The notes: a model not told the origin generated them from the sequence alone. Positions 23,185 through 34,717 are shown, counted from the stretch's first letter. The stretch is 38,264 nucleotides of DNA from Solirubrobacterales bacterium (GCA_012718975.1 JAAYBF010000052.1:1-38264), one strand, 5' to 3'. Made by a program: numbers and translations.

Positions 23185-24594
23185 GTGACGGGCGATCATC
23201 GCACCCGCCCGGGGCCAAAGGATCCCGATGGGCTCGGCGCGGTCGACGACGCGGCGTCGCTCGACCCGGCATCGGCTCCCGGCCCTCCCACCCGACTGGC
23301 ACGGGCCACGTTCCTCGGGCTGCGCGCCGACGTGGTGACCGCGATCTCCGCCGTCGTGATGAGCATCCTCGTCGCGCGCGGACTCGGGCCCGAGAACCGC
23401 GGCATCTTCTTCCTCGCGTTCATGATCGCGACTTTCGTCGTGGTCATCGGCGATCTCGGCCTGAGCGCTGCGGCGATCGCCTACGGAGCAAACGGGGAGA
23501 TCGCGATAGGTCGCCTCCAGGCCATCGCGTGGGTCTTCGCCGCGACGCTGACCGCCTTCGCCGCGCTGCTCCTGCTGCCGTTCGAGTCGGTCTGGACCGC
23601 TTCGGTGCTGCAGGGCCTAGACACGACGATGCTGCTGCTGATCGTGGCGGGGGTTGGGCCCCAGCTCTACGCGCAGGTGAGCGGTGCGATGCTCGCGGGC
23701 GCGGGCAGGATCCCTGCTCTGTCCTGGGCGCGGATCGGCTACGCCATCGCCACGCCTCTCCTCGTGGGCGTGACCGCGCTGACGACCGGCGACCCCGAGT
23801 GGGCCCTGGGTGGGTGGCTGGCCGCCACCGTGCTCTATGCGCTGGCGCTGGCGGTCTACGTGGCCGTGGCTCTGGAGCGGCCGGCGCGGCCGAGCGGCTC
23901 AGACGTTCGCGCAGTGGTCGGCTTCGGCATGCGCGGCTACGTCGGGACGCTGTCCCATCACGGCTTCCTGCGCGTCGATGTGCTCTTCCTCAACGCCCGC
24001 TACGGGCCTACGACGGTCGGCATCTACTCGCTCGCGTCACTGATCGCCGAGCGGCTGTCGCTGCTCGGCCAGGCGGTCTATGGGGCGAGCGCCGCGCCGC
24101 TGGGCAGCCTGCCTCGCGAGGAGGCCGCTCGCCTCGCCGCCGACGTCGTGCGGCTGATGCTCGTCGTCCTGGTGCCCGCGGCGGCGCTCGCGGCGGCGCT
24201 CGCGTTCCCGGTCATCCCGCTGGTCTTCGGATCGGGGTTCGCGGACGCAGCCCTGCCGCTGACCCTGCTGCTCCCGGGCACCGTGGCACTGACCTGTTGG
24301 TCGCTCGTTTCGCTCTATGTGATCTCGACCCTGCGCCGACCCGGCACGACGACGCTGATCCAGGCCGGCGCGCTTGTCGTGAGCCTGCCGTTCTATTACC
24401 TGGCAGTGCGCGAGTGGGAGATGGTGGGGGCGGCGGTGGTCTCATCGGGCGTGTACCTCGCGGTCTTCGCGCTCGGCCTAGTGGTCCTGTGCCGCAGCGC
24501 TGCGGTCCGCGTCGGTCAGCTGGTGCCGAAGCCTGACGATCTGCGCCGGGTCGCCGCGTTCGCGCGTGCGTCCATCAGGGGCGCCCATGGCTAG
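23185..24594 (+). CDS. second Wzx-type flippase / polysaccharide export membrane protein
   Basis: The protein has 469 residues. A hydrophilic N-terminal tail of about 30 residues rich in Pro, Asp and Ala is followed by about 12 membrane helices. The first helical pair, TAISAVVMSILVARGLGPENRGIFFLAFMIATFVVVIGDLGLSAAA, is the MOP-superfamily flippase pattern. It would export a lipid-linked glycan. Because the locus already has a flippase at 16282, this one may serve a different repeat unit. The GTG at 23185 follows a TAAGGT box. The end overlaps the next GT4 gene by 8 nt, so the two are translationally linked. Confidence 0.88.
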   Translation: MTGDHRTRPGPKDPDGLGAVDDAASLDPASAPGPPTRLARATFLGLRADVVTAISAVVMSILVARGLGPENRGIFFLAFMIATFVVVIGDLGLSAAAIAYGANGEIAIGRLQAIAWVFAATLTAFAALLLLPFESVWTASVLQGLDTTMLLLIVAGVGPQLYAQVSGAMLAGAGRIPALSWARIGYAIATPLLVGVTALTTGDPEWALGGWLAATVLYALALAVYVAVALERPARPSGSDVRAVVGFGMRGYVGTLSHHGFLRVDVLFLNARYGPTTVGIYSLASLIAERLSLLGQAVYGASAAPLGSLPREEAARLAADVVRLMLVVLVPAAALAAALAFPVIPLVFGSGFADAALPLTLLLPGTVALTCWSLVSLYVISTLRRPGTTTLIQAGALVVSLPFYYLAVREWEMVGAAVVSSGVYLAVFALGLVVLCRSAAVRVGQLVPKPDDLRRVAAFARASIRGAHG

Positions 24595-25756
24595 CCGGCG
24601 CCTGTTGCTGGTGCAGTCCACGGTCCCGCCCTATCCGGGCGGAACGAACACGGTGATCGAGCGGCTGCTGCGCGACCTTCCAGGCTGGGAGGCCGACGCG
24701 GTCACCGATCGCGCGATGCGCCGCCACCAGCGCGGCGCCGCCGCGCCGTTCGCGGCTCGCGCGCACGTGCTCAAGCTCCCGCCGTGGCGGGCCATCGCCC
24801 CGCTCGCCCACGCGCTCAACGCCGCGCTCGCCGTCGTGGCTGGGGCGCGAGCCGCGCTCTTCGCCCGCCGTCGCGGTGCGGGCGCCATCCTGACCACCTT
24901 CGACGGCGGCTTCTCCCAGATCGCCGCCACCGTCGCCGCTCGCCTGACGGGACTGCCGCTGGTCGTGTTCGTCTTCGATCTCTGGGAGGAGAACGCCTAC
25001 TCGGGCGTGGAGCGTGCGACGGCCAGGCTCCTCGAGTCGCGCATCCTGTGCAAGGCGGCAGCCGTCGTCGTCTTCTGCGAGGCGGCGGCCGAGCACTACC
25101 GCGTCAAGCACGGAATCTCCGCCGACGTCCTCCAGATCCCGCTCGCCCGCGACTCGACGCCGGACCCCGATCCGCCCCGGCCGCTGGGGGCGGCTGAGGA
25201 GGTGGAGGTGTTCGTCGCGGGAGCGCTCTACTGGGCGCAGGAGGACGCGGTGCGCCGGCTGGCCGCGGCGGTTCACGCCGCGCCGGAGCTGCGGTTGACC
25301 GTCGTCGGCGACCGCGGCGAGCTCGAGCGCCGCGGCCTGCACGCCGATCGGGTCGAGGAGCGGCTCGCGGGCGGCGCCTTCCAGGAGCGCCTCGAACGGG
25401 CCGACACGATCGCGCTCGGGCTCAGTCTCCATTCGCCGCACCCCGACATAGTCCGCACCGCCACGCCAGCCCGCCTGGTCGACTACATGGCGTCCGGTCG
25501 TCCGTTGCTCGTCCACGCGCCGGGCGACTCGCACGTGGCGCGCTACGCACGCGCGGAGGACTTCGCCGAGGTCGTCGACGCCGACGACGTCGACGAGGTG
25601 ACCGCTGGCCTGCGCCGGCTCGTCGCCGATCCCGCGCGAGCGGCCGAGCGTGGCGTCCGCGCTCGAGCGCTGGCCGCTGAGCGCCACGACTGCCGTGTGG
25701 TACAGCAGGGCCTCGCGGCGATCCTCGCGCGGGTCACCGGCGCAGCGGGTTCGTGA
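24587..25756 (+). CDS. GT4-family glycosyltransferase
   Basis: The protein has 389 residues. RLLLVQSTVPPYPGGTNTVIERLL is the N-terminal PGG loop of GT4. LVVFVFDLWEENAYSG begins the interdomain region, and TPARLVDYMASGRPLLVHAP is the donor-binding E/D-containing stretch. The donor motif is divergent, with Asp for the first Glu. It lies in an operon with the second flippase: its ATG at 24587 lies 8 nt inside the flippase gene and has CAGGGG about 6 nt upstream, which supports this start over an upstream ATG. The 3' end overlaps the convergent methyltransferase by 23 nt. Confidence 0.85.
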   Translation: MASRRLLLVQSTVPPYPGGTNTVIERLLRDLPGWEADAVTDRAMRRHQRGAAAPFAARAHVLKLPPWRAIAPLAHALNAALAVVAGARAALFARRRGAGAILTTFDGGFSQIAATVAARLTGLPLVVFVFDLWEENAYSGVERATARLLESRILCKAAAVVVFCEAAAEHYRVKHGISADVLQIPLARDSTPDPDPPRPLGAAEEVEVFVAGALYWAQEDAVRRLAAAVHAAPELRLTVVGDRGELERRGLHADRVEERLAGGAFQERLERADTIALGLSLHSPHPDIVRTATPARLVDYMASGRPLLVHAPGDSHVARYARAEDFAEVVDADDVDEVTAGLRRLVADPARAAERGVRARALAAERHDCRVVQQGLAAILARVTGAAGS

Positions 25757-26399
25757 CGTCCTTCCAAGCCACTAGCGCGTCTCGCGGCTTGGCGTCCGCA
25801 CCGAACGCCTCGACGAACGACGAGTTCCACGGCCCGTGGTATCCACGCAGGACGACCACGGCATAGCCGCGCTCGGTCAGATCCTCCGGCTCCCAGGTCG
25901 AGCGGTGTCGCTGCAGCTCCTCGCCACCGAGGTCGTAGGCGTCGTGACCCTCCTGCGGGAAGTGCCCGCGTGGGGTGAACAGGGCGACGCGTCGGGCCGC
26001 GACCTGCTCGGCGTCGGCCAGGAAGCCGTCCGCGTCGCCGGCGTCGAAGTGCTCGAGCACGTCGATGGCTGTGACGAGGTCCACGGCCCCGGGCACGAAC
26101 AGCTCCGTCAACGCGCTCGCGGGCGCGTTGAGCGGCACCGCGTCGGCGACGCGTCGATGCGTGAGATACGGGCGGTGGGCGTCGAGTCCGATCCGGACCT
26201 TGACGCGCGAGCGCTCCAGGGAGTGCATCAGCCCGGTCCCTACGTCGATCACGCTTGCGCAGTCGCGGGAGAGGAGCCGGAGGATCGGCTGGAGCGCGAA
26301 ACGGGGGGCGGTTGCGATGCCGGCCCGGCGCGCGGCGCGCACCGCGCGGAGGGCGGGAGGGGCGGAGCGCAGCTCGACGTAGGTGCGGTAGAGGTTCAC
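25734..26399 (-). CDS. SAM-dependent methyltransferase, class I
   Basis: The protein has 221 residues. SVIDVGTGLMHSL (about 50-62) is motif I, with VGTG rather than the more usual GxGxG. VRIGLDAHRPYL follows as the acidic loop, and DLVTAIDVLEHFDAGDADGFLADAEQVA is the Methyltransf_23-like helical region. The C-terminus includes HGPWNSSFVEAFGADAKP, less usual for the family. It may methylate a sugar or lipid head of the glycan. The GTG at 26399 is the first in-frame start; a TAGGTA sequence ends 6 nt upstream. It diverges from the L-hexosamine operon (69 nt). Confidence 0.8.
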   Translation of the reverse strand: MNLYRTYVELRSAPPALRAVRAARRAGIATAPRFALQPILRLLSRDCASVIDVGTGLMHSLERSRVKVRIGLDAHRPYLTHRRVADAVPLNAPASALTELFVPGAVDLVTAIDVLEHFDAGDADGFLADAEQVAARRVALFTPRGHFPQEGHDAYDLGGEELQRHRSTWEPEDLTERGYAVVVLRGYHGPWNSSFVEAFGADAKPRDALVAWKDVTNPLRR

Positions 26400-26455
26400 G
26401 CGGCGTACCTACCCGGGCGGCCGCGGGCCTAGACGAAGCGCCGAGTCCTTTCCGG

Positions 26456-26461
26456 CATACT
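26456..26461 (+). promoter_or_regulatory. possible -10 box CATACT before L-hexosamine operon
   Basis: CATACT ends 7 nt before the GTG at 26469. It differs from TANNNT at the first base but has the same spacing as the other leaderless-type boxes. The 69-nt divergent gap holds no better promoter. Confidence 0.35.
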
Positions 26462-26468
26462 GCTCGCG

Positions 26469-27359
26469 GTGACCGACGCCAGCACGCGCGTGTTGATCCT
26501 CGGCGGCACCGGCATGCTCGGTCACGCCGCGGTCGACGTTCTCGCCCGGGATTTCGAGGTCCACGCGACGGTGCGCGACCCGGACCGCGCCCGCCGTCTC
26601 GGACTCGACGTGCCGCTGCATGCTCTCGACGGGGCCGGCCCCGACGCGCCCGCCACGCTCGACGTGATCCTCGCAGCCACCGGCGCCGAGGCCGTCGTCA
26701 ACTGCGTCGGGCTCGTCAAGCAGCTCGAGGAGGCTTCGAGGCCGGTTCCGGCGATCACCCTCAACGCGCTGTTCCCGCATCAGGCCGCCGAGGTCTGCGC
26801 CGCCCGCGGCGCGCGCCTGATCCACGTCAGCACCGACTGCGTCTTCTCCGGGGACCTCGCGCCCCCTGATCGTTACGGCGAGGACGACCTGCCCGACTGC
26901 CGCGACCTCTACGGCCGGTCGAAGCTCCTGGGCGAGGTGGTCGAGGATGGCCTGACGCTGCGCACGTCGATCATCGGCTGGGAGCTGGAGCGCGCCTCCG
27001 GCCTGCTGGAGTGGCTCGCCGGGCAGGCCGGCGGCACGATCCGCGGATTCGCGAACGCATGGTTCTCGGGCCTGACCACGCGCGCCCTCGCCGCGGTCAT
27101 CGGCGAGCTGATCGCCGACCACCCCACGCTGACGGGGCTCTATCAGGTCTCCACCGAGCCGATCTCCAAGCTCGACCTCGTGACCCGGCTGGACCGGGCG
27201 CTCGGCCTCGACTGCACGATCGAGCCGGCCGCCGAGCCGCGCGTCAACCGGGCGCTCGACTCCACGCGCTTCCGTGCCGAGACTGGAATCGAGATCCCGT
27301 CTTGGGACGAGATGATCGACGACTACGCCACGCACACGCGACCCGGGAGGGCAACATGA
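26469..27359 (+). CDS. RmlD-like SDR reductase of the UDP-L-QuiNAc / L-FucNAc pathway
   Basis: The protein has 296 residues and an extended-SDR fold. VLILGGTGMLGHAAVDVLA (8-26) binds NAD(P)H, VNCVGLVKQ (about 77-85) is as in RmlD-type reductases, IHVSTDCVFSGD at about 117-128 has the catalytic Ser/Thr, and YGRSK is the Tyr-x3-Lys pair. The next two genes are the dehydratase/5-epimerase and the 2-epimerase of the L-FucNAc/L-QuiNAc pathways, so this is the intervening 4-keto reductase. Unlike CapF/WbjC it has no C-terminal cupin domain; it resembles the RmlD-like WbvR reductase instead. It overlaps the next gene as ATGA, with GGGAGGG before it. The start is a GTG. Confidence 0.85.
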   Translation: MTDASTRVLILGGTGMLGHAAVDVLARDFEVHATVRDPDRARRLGLDVPLHALDGAGPDAPATLDVILAATGAEAVVNCVGLVKQLEEASRPVPAITLNALFPHQAAEVCAARGARLIHVSTDCVFSGDLAPPDRYGEDDLPDCRDLYGRSKLLGEVVEDGLTLRTSIIGWELERASGLLEWLAGQAGGTIRGFANAWFSGLTTRALAAVIGELIADHPTLTGLYQVSTEPISKLDLVTRLDRALGLDCTIEPAAEPRVNRALDSTRFRAETGIEIPSWDEMIDDYATHTRPGRAT

Positions 27360-28432
27360 GTCGCAGCCTCGACGACGCCACGGTTCTGATCACAGGAGGG
27401 ACGGGGTCGCTCGGCCAGACGCTGGTGCGCCGTCTCCTGCGCGGCGAGCTGGGCACGCCACGGAGGGTGATCGTCTTCTCCCGCTGCGAGGCCAAGCAGT
27501 ACGCGATGAAGACGAGCTGGAAGCACGCCTGGGCTGCCACCGACGACATCTACTACGACAACTTCGACGAGCTGATCGAGTTCTGGATCGGCGACGTCCG
27601 CGATCCGGCGAGCGTCGAGGACGCCATGCGCGGCGTCGACGTGGTCTTCCACGCGGCCGCGATGAAGCAGGTCCCGACCTGCGAGTACTTCCCGGGGCAG
27701 GCGGTCGCGACCAACGTCGGCGGCGCCGAGAACGTGGTGCGCGCCGCGCGGAGGTCCGACAGCGTCCACACCGTCGTCGGCGTGTCGACCGACAAGGCGT
27801 GCAAGCCGATCAACGTGATGGGGATGACCAAGGCGCTCCAGGAGCGGATCGTCATCGAGGGCAACCTGCCGCGCGGCGGGCCACGGATGGTCGCCGTGCG
27901 CTACGGCAACGTGCTCTCCTCGCGCGGATCGGTGATCCCGCTCTTCAAGTCGCAGATCGCCAACGGCGGCCCCGTGACGATCACCCTGCCCGAGATGACC
28001 CGCTTCTTGCTCAGTCTCGATAGTGCGGTCGACACGATCTTCGCCGCTTACCGTGAGGCGGAGGCCGGCGAGATCTTCGTGCCGCGGGTGCCGTCGGCGC
28101 GGATCCCCGACATCGCCGACGCGCTGATCGCCGGCCGCGACATCGAGACGGTGGTCACCGGAATCCGGCCCGGGGAGAAGCTGCACGAGATCCTCCTTTC
28201 CGAGGAGGAGGCCTACCGTACGGTGGAGCGCGCGGGCCACTACGTGGTCTGCTCCCAGCTACCCGAGCTGCTCGACGGCGACCTCACGCCGGCGCTCGAG
28301 GGCGAGTACTCCTCGCGGGACGCCGTGGTCGTCGGCGACGAGCTGGCCGCGCTGGTCGCGCAGTCCGACTTCGTCGATCCGGCGATGGGGGCGACGGTGA
28401 CCGTCGGCGGCACCGACTTCTCCGCATCGTGA
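27356..28432 (+). CDS. wbjB: UDP-GlcNAc 4,6-dehydratase (5-inverting), FnlA/WbjB/CapE-like
   Basis: The protein has 358 residues. LITGGTGSLGQTLVRRLLRG (11-30) binds NADP, HAAAMKQVPTCE (99-110) carries the catalytic Lys region, STDKACKPINVMGMTK (144-159) has the family's Met155-x3-Lys159 in place of the usual Tyr-x3-Lys, and RYGNVLSSRGSVIPLFKSQI is a conserved substrate segment. It makes a 4-keto-6-deoxy-sugar from UDP-GlcNAc and inverts C5, opening the UDP-L-FucNAc/L-QuiNAc route. The ATG at 27356 overlaps the upstream stop (ATGA) and has an excellent GGGAGGG Shine-Dalgarno sequence. Confidence 0.92.
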   Translation: MSRSLDDATVLITGGTGSLGQTLVRRLLRGELGTPRRVIVFSRCEAKQYAMKTSWKHAWAATDDIYYDNFDELIEFWIGDVRDPASVEDAMRGVDVVFHAAAMKQVPTCEYFPGQAVATNVGGAENVVRAARRSDSVHTVVGVSTDKACKPINVMGMTKALQERIVIEGNLPRGGPRMVAVRYGNVLSSRGSVIPLFKSQIANGGPVTITLPEMTRFLLSLDSAVDTIFAAYREAEAGEIFVPRVPSARIPDIADALIAGRDIETVVTGIRPGEKLHEILLSEEEAYRTVERAGHYVVCSQLPELLDGDLTPALEGEYSSRDAVVVGDELAALVAQSDFVDPAMGATVTVGGTDFSAS

Positions 28433-29520
28433 GGGTCATGACCGTACTCGGGACGCGTCCCGAGCTGATCCGGCTGTGCCTGGTCTTCGAGCGCTTCGCC
28501 GAGGGCGGTGTGGAGCACCATCTCGTGCATACCGGCCAGAACTACGACGAGCGGCTCTCCGACATCTTCTTCGGTGAGCTGGGGATACCCGAGCCGGACG
28601 CCTATCTCGGCGTGCGCGCCGTCAACGTCGGCGAGCAGATCGGCCAGATCGTCGAGCGGTCCGAGCGCGAGCTGCTCGCCTTTGAGCCCGATGCGCTGCT
28701 GGTGCTCGGCGACACCAACAGCGGCCTCGCGGCGATCGCCGCCGCCCGCCACGGCATCCCGGTCTTCCACATGGAGGCCGGCAACCGCTGCTTCGACGAG
28801 CGTGTGCCGGAGGAGAAGAACCGCCGCCTGATCGACCACATCAGCGACTGGCTGCTGCCGTACACGCCGCGCTCGCGCGAGTACCTGCTCGCCGAGGGTC
28901 TGCACCCGACGCGGGTGATGGTGTCGGGCAATCCGATCGCCGATGTCCTCGAGCGGTTCCGGCCGACGTGGGAGGCGTCCGACGTGCTCGACCGTCTTGG
29001 CCTCGCGGAGGGCGGCTACGTGCTCGTGACCGCCCACCGGCAGGAGACCGTCGACGTGCCGGAGCGGCTCGAGGTGATCTGCCGTGGCCTCGGGCTGGTC
29101 GCCGCCGAGCTCGACCTGCCTGTGGTCTGGAGCGTCCATCCGCGCACGCGCGGCCGGCTCGCCGACCGGACCGAGCCGCTCGACGACCGGATCCAGCTGC
29201 ACGAGCCGTTCGGCTTCGCCGACTTCGTCCGGCTCGAGGCGGGCGCGAGGCTGGTGATCAGCGACAGCGGCACCGTCCAGGAGGAGTGCAGCCTGCTGAA
29301 GGTGCCGGCGGTCACCTGCCGCGACACGACCGAGCGTCCCGAGACCGTCGAGTGCGGCTCCAACGTGCTCAGCGGCGTCGCCGACCCGCGCCGGATGCTC
29401 GACTGCGCCCGCGCGATGCTCACCGCGGAGCCGGCCTGGGAGTCGCCCTACGAGGGCGAGCTGCACCGCGGGGTGGCCGACAAGGTCGCGAAGTTCATCG
29501 TCAGCCAGGCGGGGCGATGA
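28429..29520 (+). CDS. wbjD: non-hydrolysing UDP-sugar 2-epimerase, WbjD/FnlC-like
   Basis: The protein has 363 residues. VLGTRPELIRLCLVFE (7-22), VHTGQNYDERLSDIFF (33-48), VLGDTNS (92-98) and FHMEAGNRCFDERVPEEKNRRLIDHISD (113-140) are all WecB-superfamily landmarks. The EAGNRCFD-RVPEE run is characteristic of the WbjD/CapG branch. It inverts C2 of the UDP-2-acetamido-2,6-dideoxy-L-hexose, the last step of the pathway. The GTG at 28429 overlaps the dehydratase stop as GTGA (28429-28432). Third of four coupled genes. Confidence 0.92.
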   Translation: MRVMTVLGTRPELIRLCLVFERFAEGGVEHHLVHTGQNYDERLSDIFFGELGIPEPDAYLGVRAVNVGEQIGQIVERSERELLAFEPDALLVLGDTNSGLAAIAAARHGIPVFHMEAGNRCFDERVPEEKNRRLIDHISDWLLPYTPRSREYLLAEGLHPTRVMVSGNPIADVLERFRPTWEASDVLDRLGLAEGGYVLVTAHRQETVDVPERLEVICRGLGLVAAELDLPVVWSVHPRTRGRLADRTEPLDDRIQLHEPFGFADFVRLEAGARLVISDSGTVQEECSLLKVPAVTCRDTTERPETVECGSNVLSGVADPRRMLDCARAMLTAEPAWESPYEGELHRGVADKVAKFIVSQAGR

Positions 29521-30398
29521 TCAGGCGGTCGGTAGTCGGCGCGCTGATGGCGCTCGCCCTTGCAGCAGCAACGGCGGGCGAGGCGTCGGGCGCCTACTCG
29601 CGCACCGGCCCTTACCTCGACTTCGGCGCCCAGGTTGCTATCTCGAAGCTGCCGGAGATCAAGCTCGCGCGTGACGGCATGGCTCGCGTCAAGTATCCGT
29701 TCGGATGGCAGCGAAACCCCGTCACCACGGCGAACATCGGCCTCCAGGCCCACGCCTTCTATCTCGTCGACGGACGCCGAGCGCACAGGCGCCTAGCCTT
29801 GCGCACCGCCACCGGGCTCGTCCGGGCGCAGGAGGGGGGTGTGTGGCGCTACGCGTTCCCCTTCACCGTCGGAGGAATGGGTGAGACGCTGGAGCCAGGC
29901 TGGATCTCGGCGATGTCTCAGGGACTCGCGATGTCGCTGCTCACCCGGGCCTACGAGATGACCGGTCGTCGTGTCTATCTCAGAGCGGCTGTTCGCGCCT
30001 TGAGGCCTTTCCGCACGACGGTCCCGCGTGGCGGGGTGGTGCGTCGCTACGAAGGGCGCCCTTGGTACGAGGAGTACCCCACGCCGACGCCCAGCTACGT
30101 CCTCAACGGGTTCGGCTTCACGCTGCTCGGTCTCTATGACCTCGCCGCGCACTCAGCCGAGGCACGCAAGCGCTTCCGTGGCGGATACGCGGCTCTGCTC
30201 GCGGCGCTTCCGCGTTTCGATGCGGGCAGCACGAGCTGGTACCACCTGGGCCACATGACCAAGGGACCGCAGGCTCGGTTTCCCGCGTCGCCCGCCTACA
30301 ACCACATTCACGTGCTGCTGCTCGATGCGCTCGACTATGTCCGACCGCACCGGACGCTCAGGATCTGGCGCGAGCAGTTCCGCTCCTACGACCGTTGA
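29517..30398 (+). CDS. secreted D-glucuronyl C5-epimerase-like protein
   Basis: The protein has 293 residues. The first 26 or so form a signal peptide (basic MIRRS, hydrophobic core, AGEASGA cleavage region). Near 180-205 comes WYEEYPTPTPSYVLNGFGFTLLGLYD, matching the highly conserved EEYPT-VLNGF motif of PF06662 enzymes. The end YNHIHVLLLDAL...W resembles their final block. The family converts D-glucuronate to L-iduronate within a polymer such as heparosan. Here it is exported, so a secreted uronic-acid-containing glycan is the likely substrate. The ATG overlaps the epimerase stop as ATGA, putting it in the L-hexosamine operon. It overlaps the convergent GT by 13 nt. Confidence 0.82.
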   Translation: MIRRSVVGALMALALAAATAGEASGAYSRTGPYLDFGAQVAISKLPEIKLARDGMARVKYPFGWQRNPVTTANIGLQAHAFYLVDGRRAHRRLALRTATGLVRAQEGGVWRYAFPFTVGGMGETLEPGWISAMSQGLAMSLLTRAYEMTGRRVYLRAAVRALRPFRTTVPRGGVVRRYEGRPWYEEYPTPTPSYVLNGFGFTLLGLYDLAAHSAEARKRFRGGYAALLAALPRFDAGSTSWYHLGHMTKGPQARFPASPAYNHIHVLLLDALDYVRPHRTLRIWREQFRSYDR

Positions 30399-31513
30399 GC
30401 GCCGCTCGGCGTTACATGGGCCAGGTCGCTGGGGTTCAACTGCACGATCGCCCCGTCAGGCGTGACCTGGAAGACCCCCGGCGTGCCGGTGCGGCTGTGG
30501 TGGTAGGCGGCGGTGGCTGCGCGCGCGGCCCCCAGTGGTGAATGGACCGCGCGGGCGTAGCTGCGTCCGGCGGCACCGAGGCGGGCTCGCTCAGCCGGGT
30601 CGTGCGCGAGGGCGACCAGGCGGGCGGCGAGCGTGTCGCGGTCGATCGCGACCGCGGGGGTGGGCCGCGCGAACGGCGCGAGCTTGCGCTCGTCCATCTC
30701 CACTAGGACTGGCTTGCCCAGCGCCATCCCCTCGGCCGCGAGGACGCCCGGCGTCTCGCTGTTGAGCTGGTCGACCACCACGTCTGCGTGCGCGACCGCC
30801 GCCAGCGTCTGCTCATGCGGCATCCCATGGACCGTGACGGGCTCGATCGCCGCCTCCTCGCCCGCCGCGGCGATTGCCGCGTCGATCAGGTCCGACCCCT
30901 TGACGCGCCGGTTGGACGGCGCGTGCAGGACGCGCAGCGGCTTCCCGGACTGGGCCGGCGCGTCGGGTCGGTCGATCGCGTCGATGGTCGGCAGGTCGAT
31001 CGCGAACGGGATCACGTAGATGGTCCGGTAGCTGCCGAGCAGGTAGCTGACGAGCTCGAGGTCCTGGACGGCGGCGCTGCGGGCGATCAGGCCGGCGGCG
31101 CGGCGGTGGGCGCGGATGTTGCGGTCGCGAGCCGGGTCGACGATTCGTGCGCGGGCCGGATGGAGCTCGGCGGCGATCGCCGAGTCGCGCGCGTCGGTGC
31201 CGTTGTACTGGACGATTGTCGAGCGACGGCGCAGCCGGGCCGCGACGAGGTCGAGGTAGGGGACGAGGCTGCGCCCGCCGAAGGCGTGCACCACGTCGTG
31301 ACGGCGGCCGGCGCCGAGCGCGAAGCGCAGCCGCTCGGGCACCGATTCGATCACCCGGTCGTGCGCGTAGCCGAACGGGCTCGGCTCCCACACGACCGTC
31401 TCGGTCGAGTGGCCCAACTCGCGCAGCCCCTGGCCGAGGTTGTGGGCGACTCCCGCCGGGTCGGTCGGGCCCAGCAGGACGCGCAGGCGCGGCTCGTCTG
31501 CGGCGTCGCCCAT
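30386..31513 (-). CDS. GT4-like glycosyltransferase
   Basis: The protein has 375 residues. RVLLGPTDPAGVAHNLGQGLRELGHSTETVVWE resembles the GT-B N-terminal loop. VVHAFGGRSLVPYLDL follows, and the second domain begins LRVLHAPSNRRVKGSDLIDAAI. DVVVDQLNSETPGVLAAEGMALGKPVLVE is the donor site, with SETPGVLAAEGMALG standing in for E-x7-E. It should act on the glycan at the cytoplasmic membrane face. The ATG at 31513 lies 11 nt after the gmd stop, so the two are an operon. The 3' end overlaps the C5-epimerase gene by 13 nt. Confidence 0.83.
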   Translation of the reverse strand: MGDAADEPRLRVLLGPTDPAGVAHNLGQGLRELGHSTETVVWEPSPFGYAHDRVIESVPERLRFALGAGRRHDVVHAFGGRSLVPYLDLVAARLRRRSTIVQYNGTDARDSAIAAELHPARARIVDPARDRNIRAHRRAAGLIARSAAVQDLELVSYLLGSYRTIYVIPFAIDLPTIDAIDRPDAPAQSGKPLRVLHAPSNRRVKGSDLIDAAIAAAGEEAAIEPVTVHGMPHEQTLAAVAHADVVVDQLNSETPGVLAAEGMALGKPVLVEMDERKLAPFARPTPAVAIDRDTLAARLVALAHDPAERARLGAAGRSYARAVHSPLGAARAATAAYHHSRTGTPGVFQVTPDGAIVQLNPSDLAHVTPSGAQRS

Positions 31514-31524
31514 CGCGCCGGCGG

Positions 31525-34045
<2,521 letters not shown>

Positions 34046-34053
<8 letters not shown>

Positions 34054-34717
34054 CTGGGCTGTCCGATCGTTCCTGGCCGTCGCGGCTGTCGGTCTCGTCT
34101 GCCTGCTCGTGGTGGCGGCGACCGACGAGCGCGATCTCGCGTTCACGCTCGGCGTCGCGCCGGGCGGCGTGGCGGCCGACCTGCCGCCGGGCGGGCGGGC
34201 CTGTCAGACGCCCGTCGCGGTGCCGGCAGCCTTCGACGGGGTCGAGGTCAAGCTCGGCACCCACCGCCGTCCGGGGCCACCGTTCGAGGTCGAGGTCGTC
34301 GCCTCCGACGGCGGGCAGACGGTCGCCACCGGCAGGGCGGCCGCGGGCTATCCCGACAACACCGTGGTTGAGGTCGAGCTGGCGCGCGAGGTGCCGGCCG
34401 GCTCCGATGTCGACGTCTGCGTCGCCAACCGCGGCCGGGGCGACCTGGCCGTATACGGCGGTCCCGAGCTCGCCAAGCGGGGTTCCGGCGTTCGCGTCGG
34501 CGGCAACGATGTCCCGACGGACATGACGCTCGTCTTCACGCGTCCGGGCAGCTCTGCGGCGTCGCTGTTGCCGACGGTCTTCGATCGCGCGGCCCTCTTC
34601 CGGCCGGGCTGGGTCGGGGCCTGGGTGTTCTGGCTGCTCGCTGGTCTAGTGCTGCTTGCGGTCCCGGGGCTTCTGGCCGGCGCGCTGCGGTCCGGCAATA
34701 AAGATACCCGCGGATAA
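34046..34717 (+). CDS. membrane-anchored protein of unknown function, DUF2142 companion
   Basis: The protein has 223 residues. A hydrophobic helix near residues 7-25 could be a signal anchor. A soluble part of about 150 residues with beta-strand-like alternation (VEVKLGTHRRPGPPFEVEVVASDGGQT) follows, and one strong helix sits near the end (WVGAWVFWLLAGLVLLAVPGLLAGAL). Two Cys are in the outer region and could form a disulfide. I do not recognise a named family. It may be a partner of the DUF2142 protein, since its ATG lies 8 nt inside that gene (34046-34053), implying coupling. The stop lies in an A+T-rich region before the ATPase gene. Confidence 0.6.
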
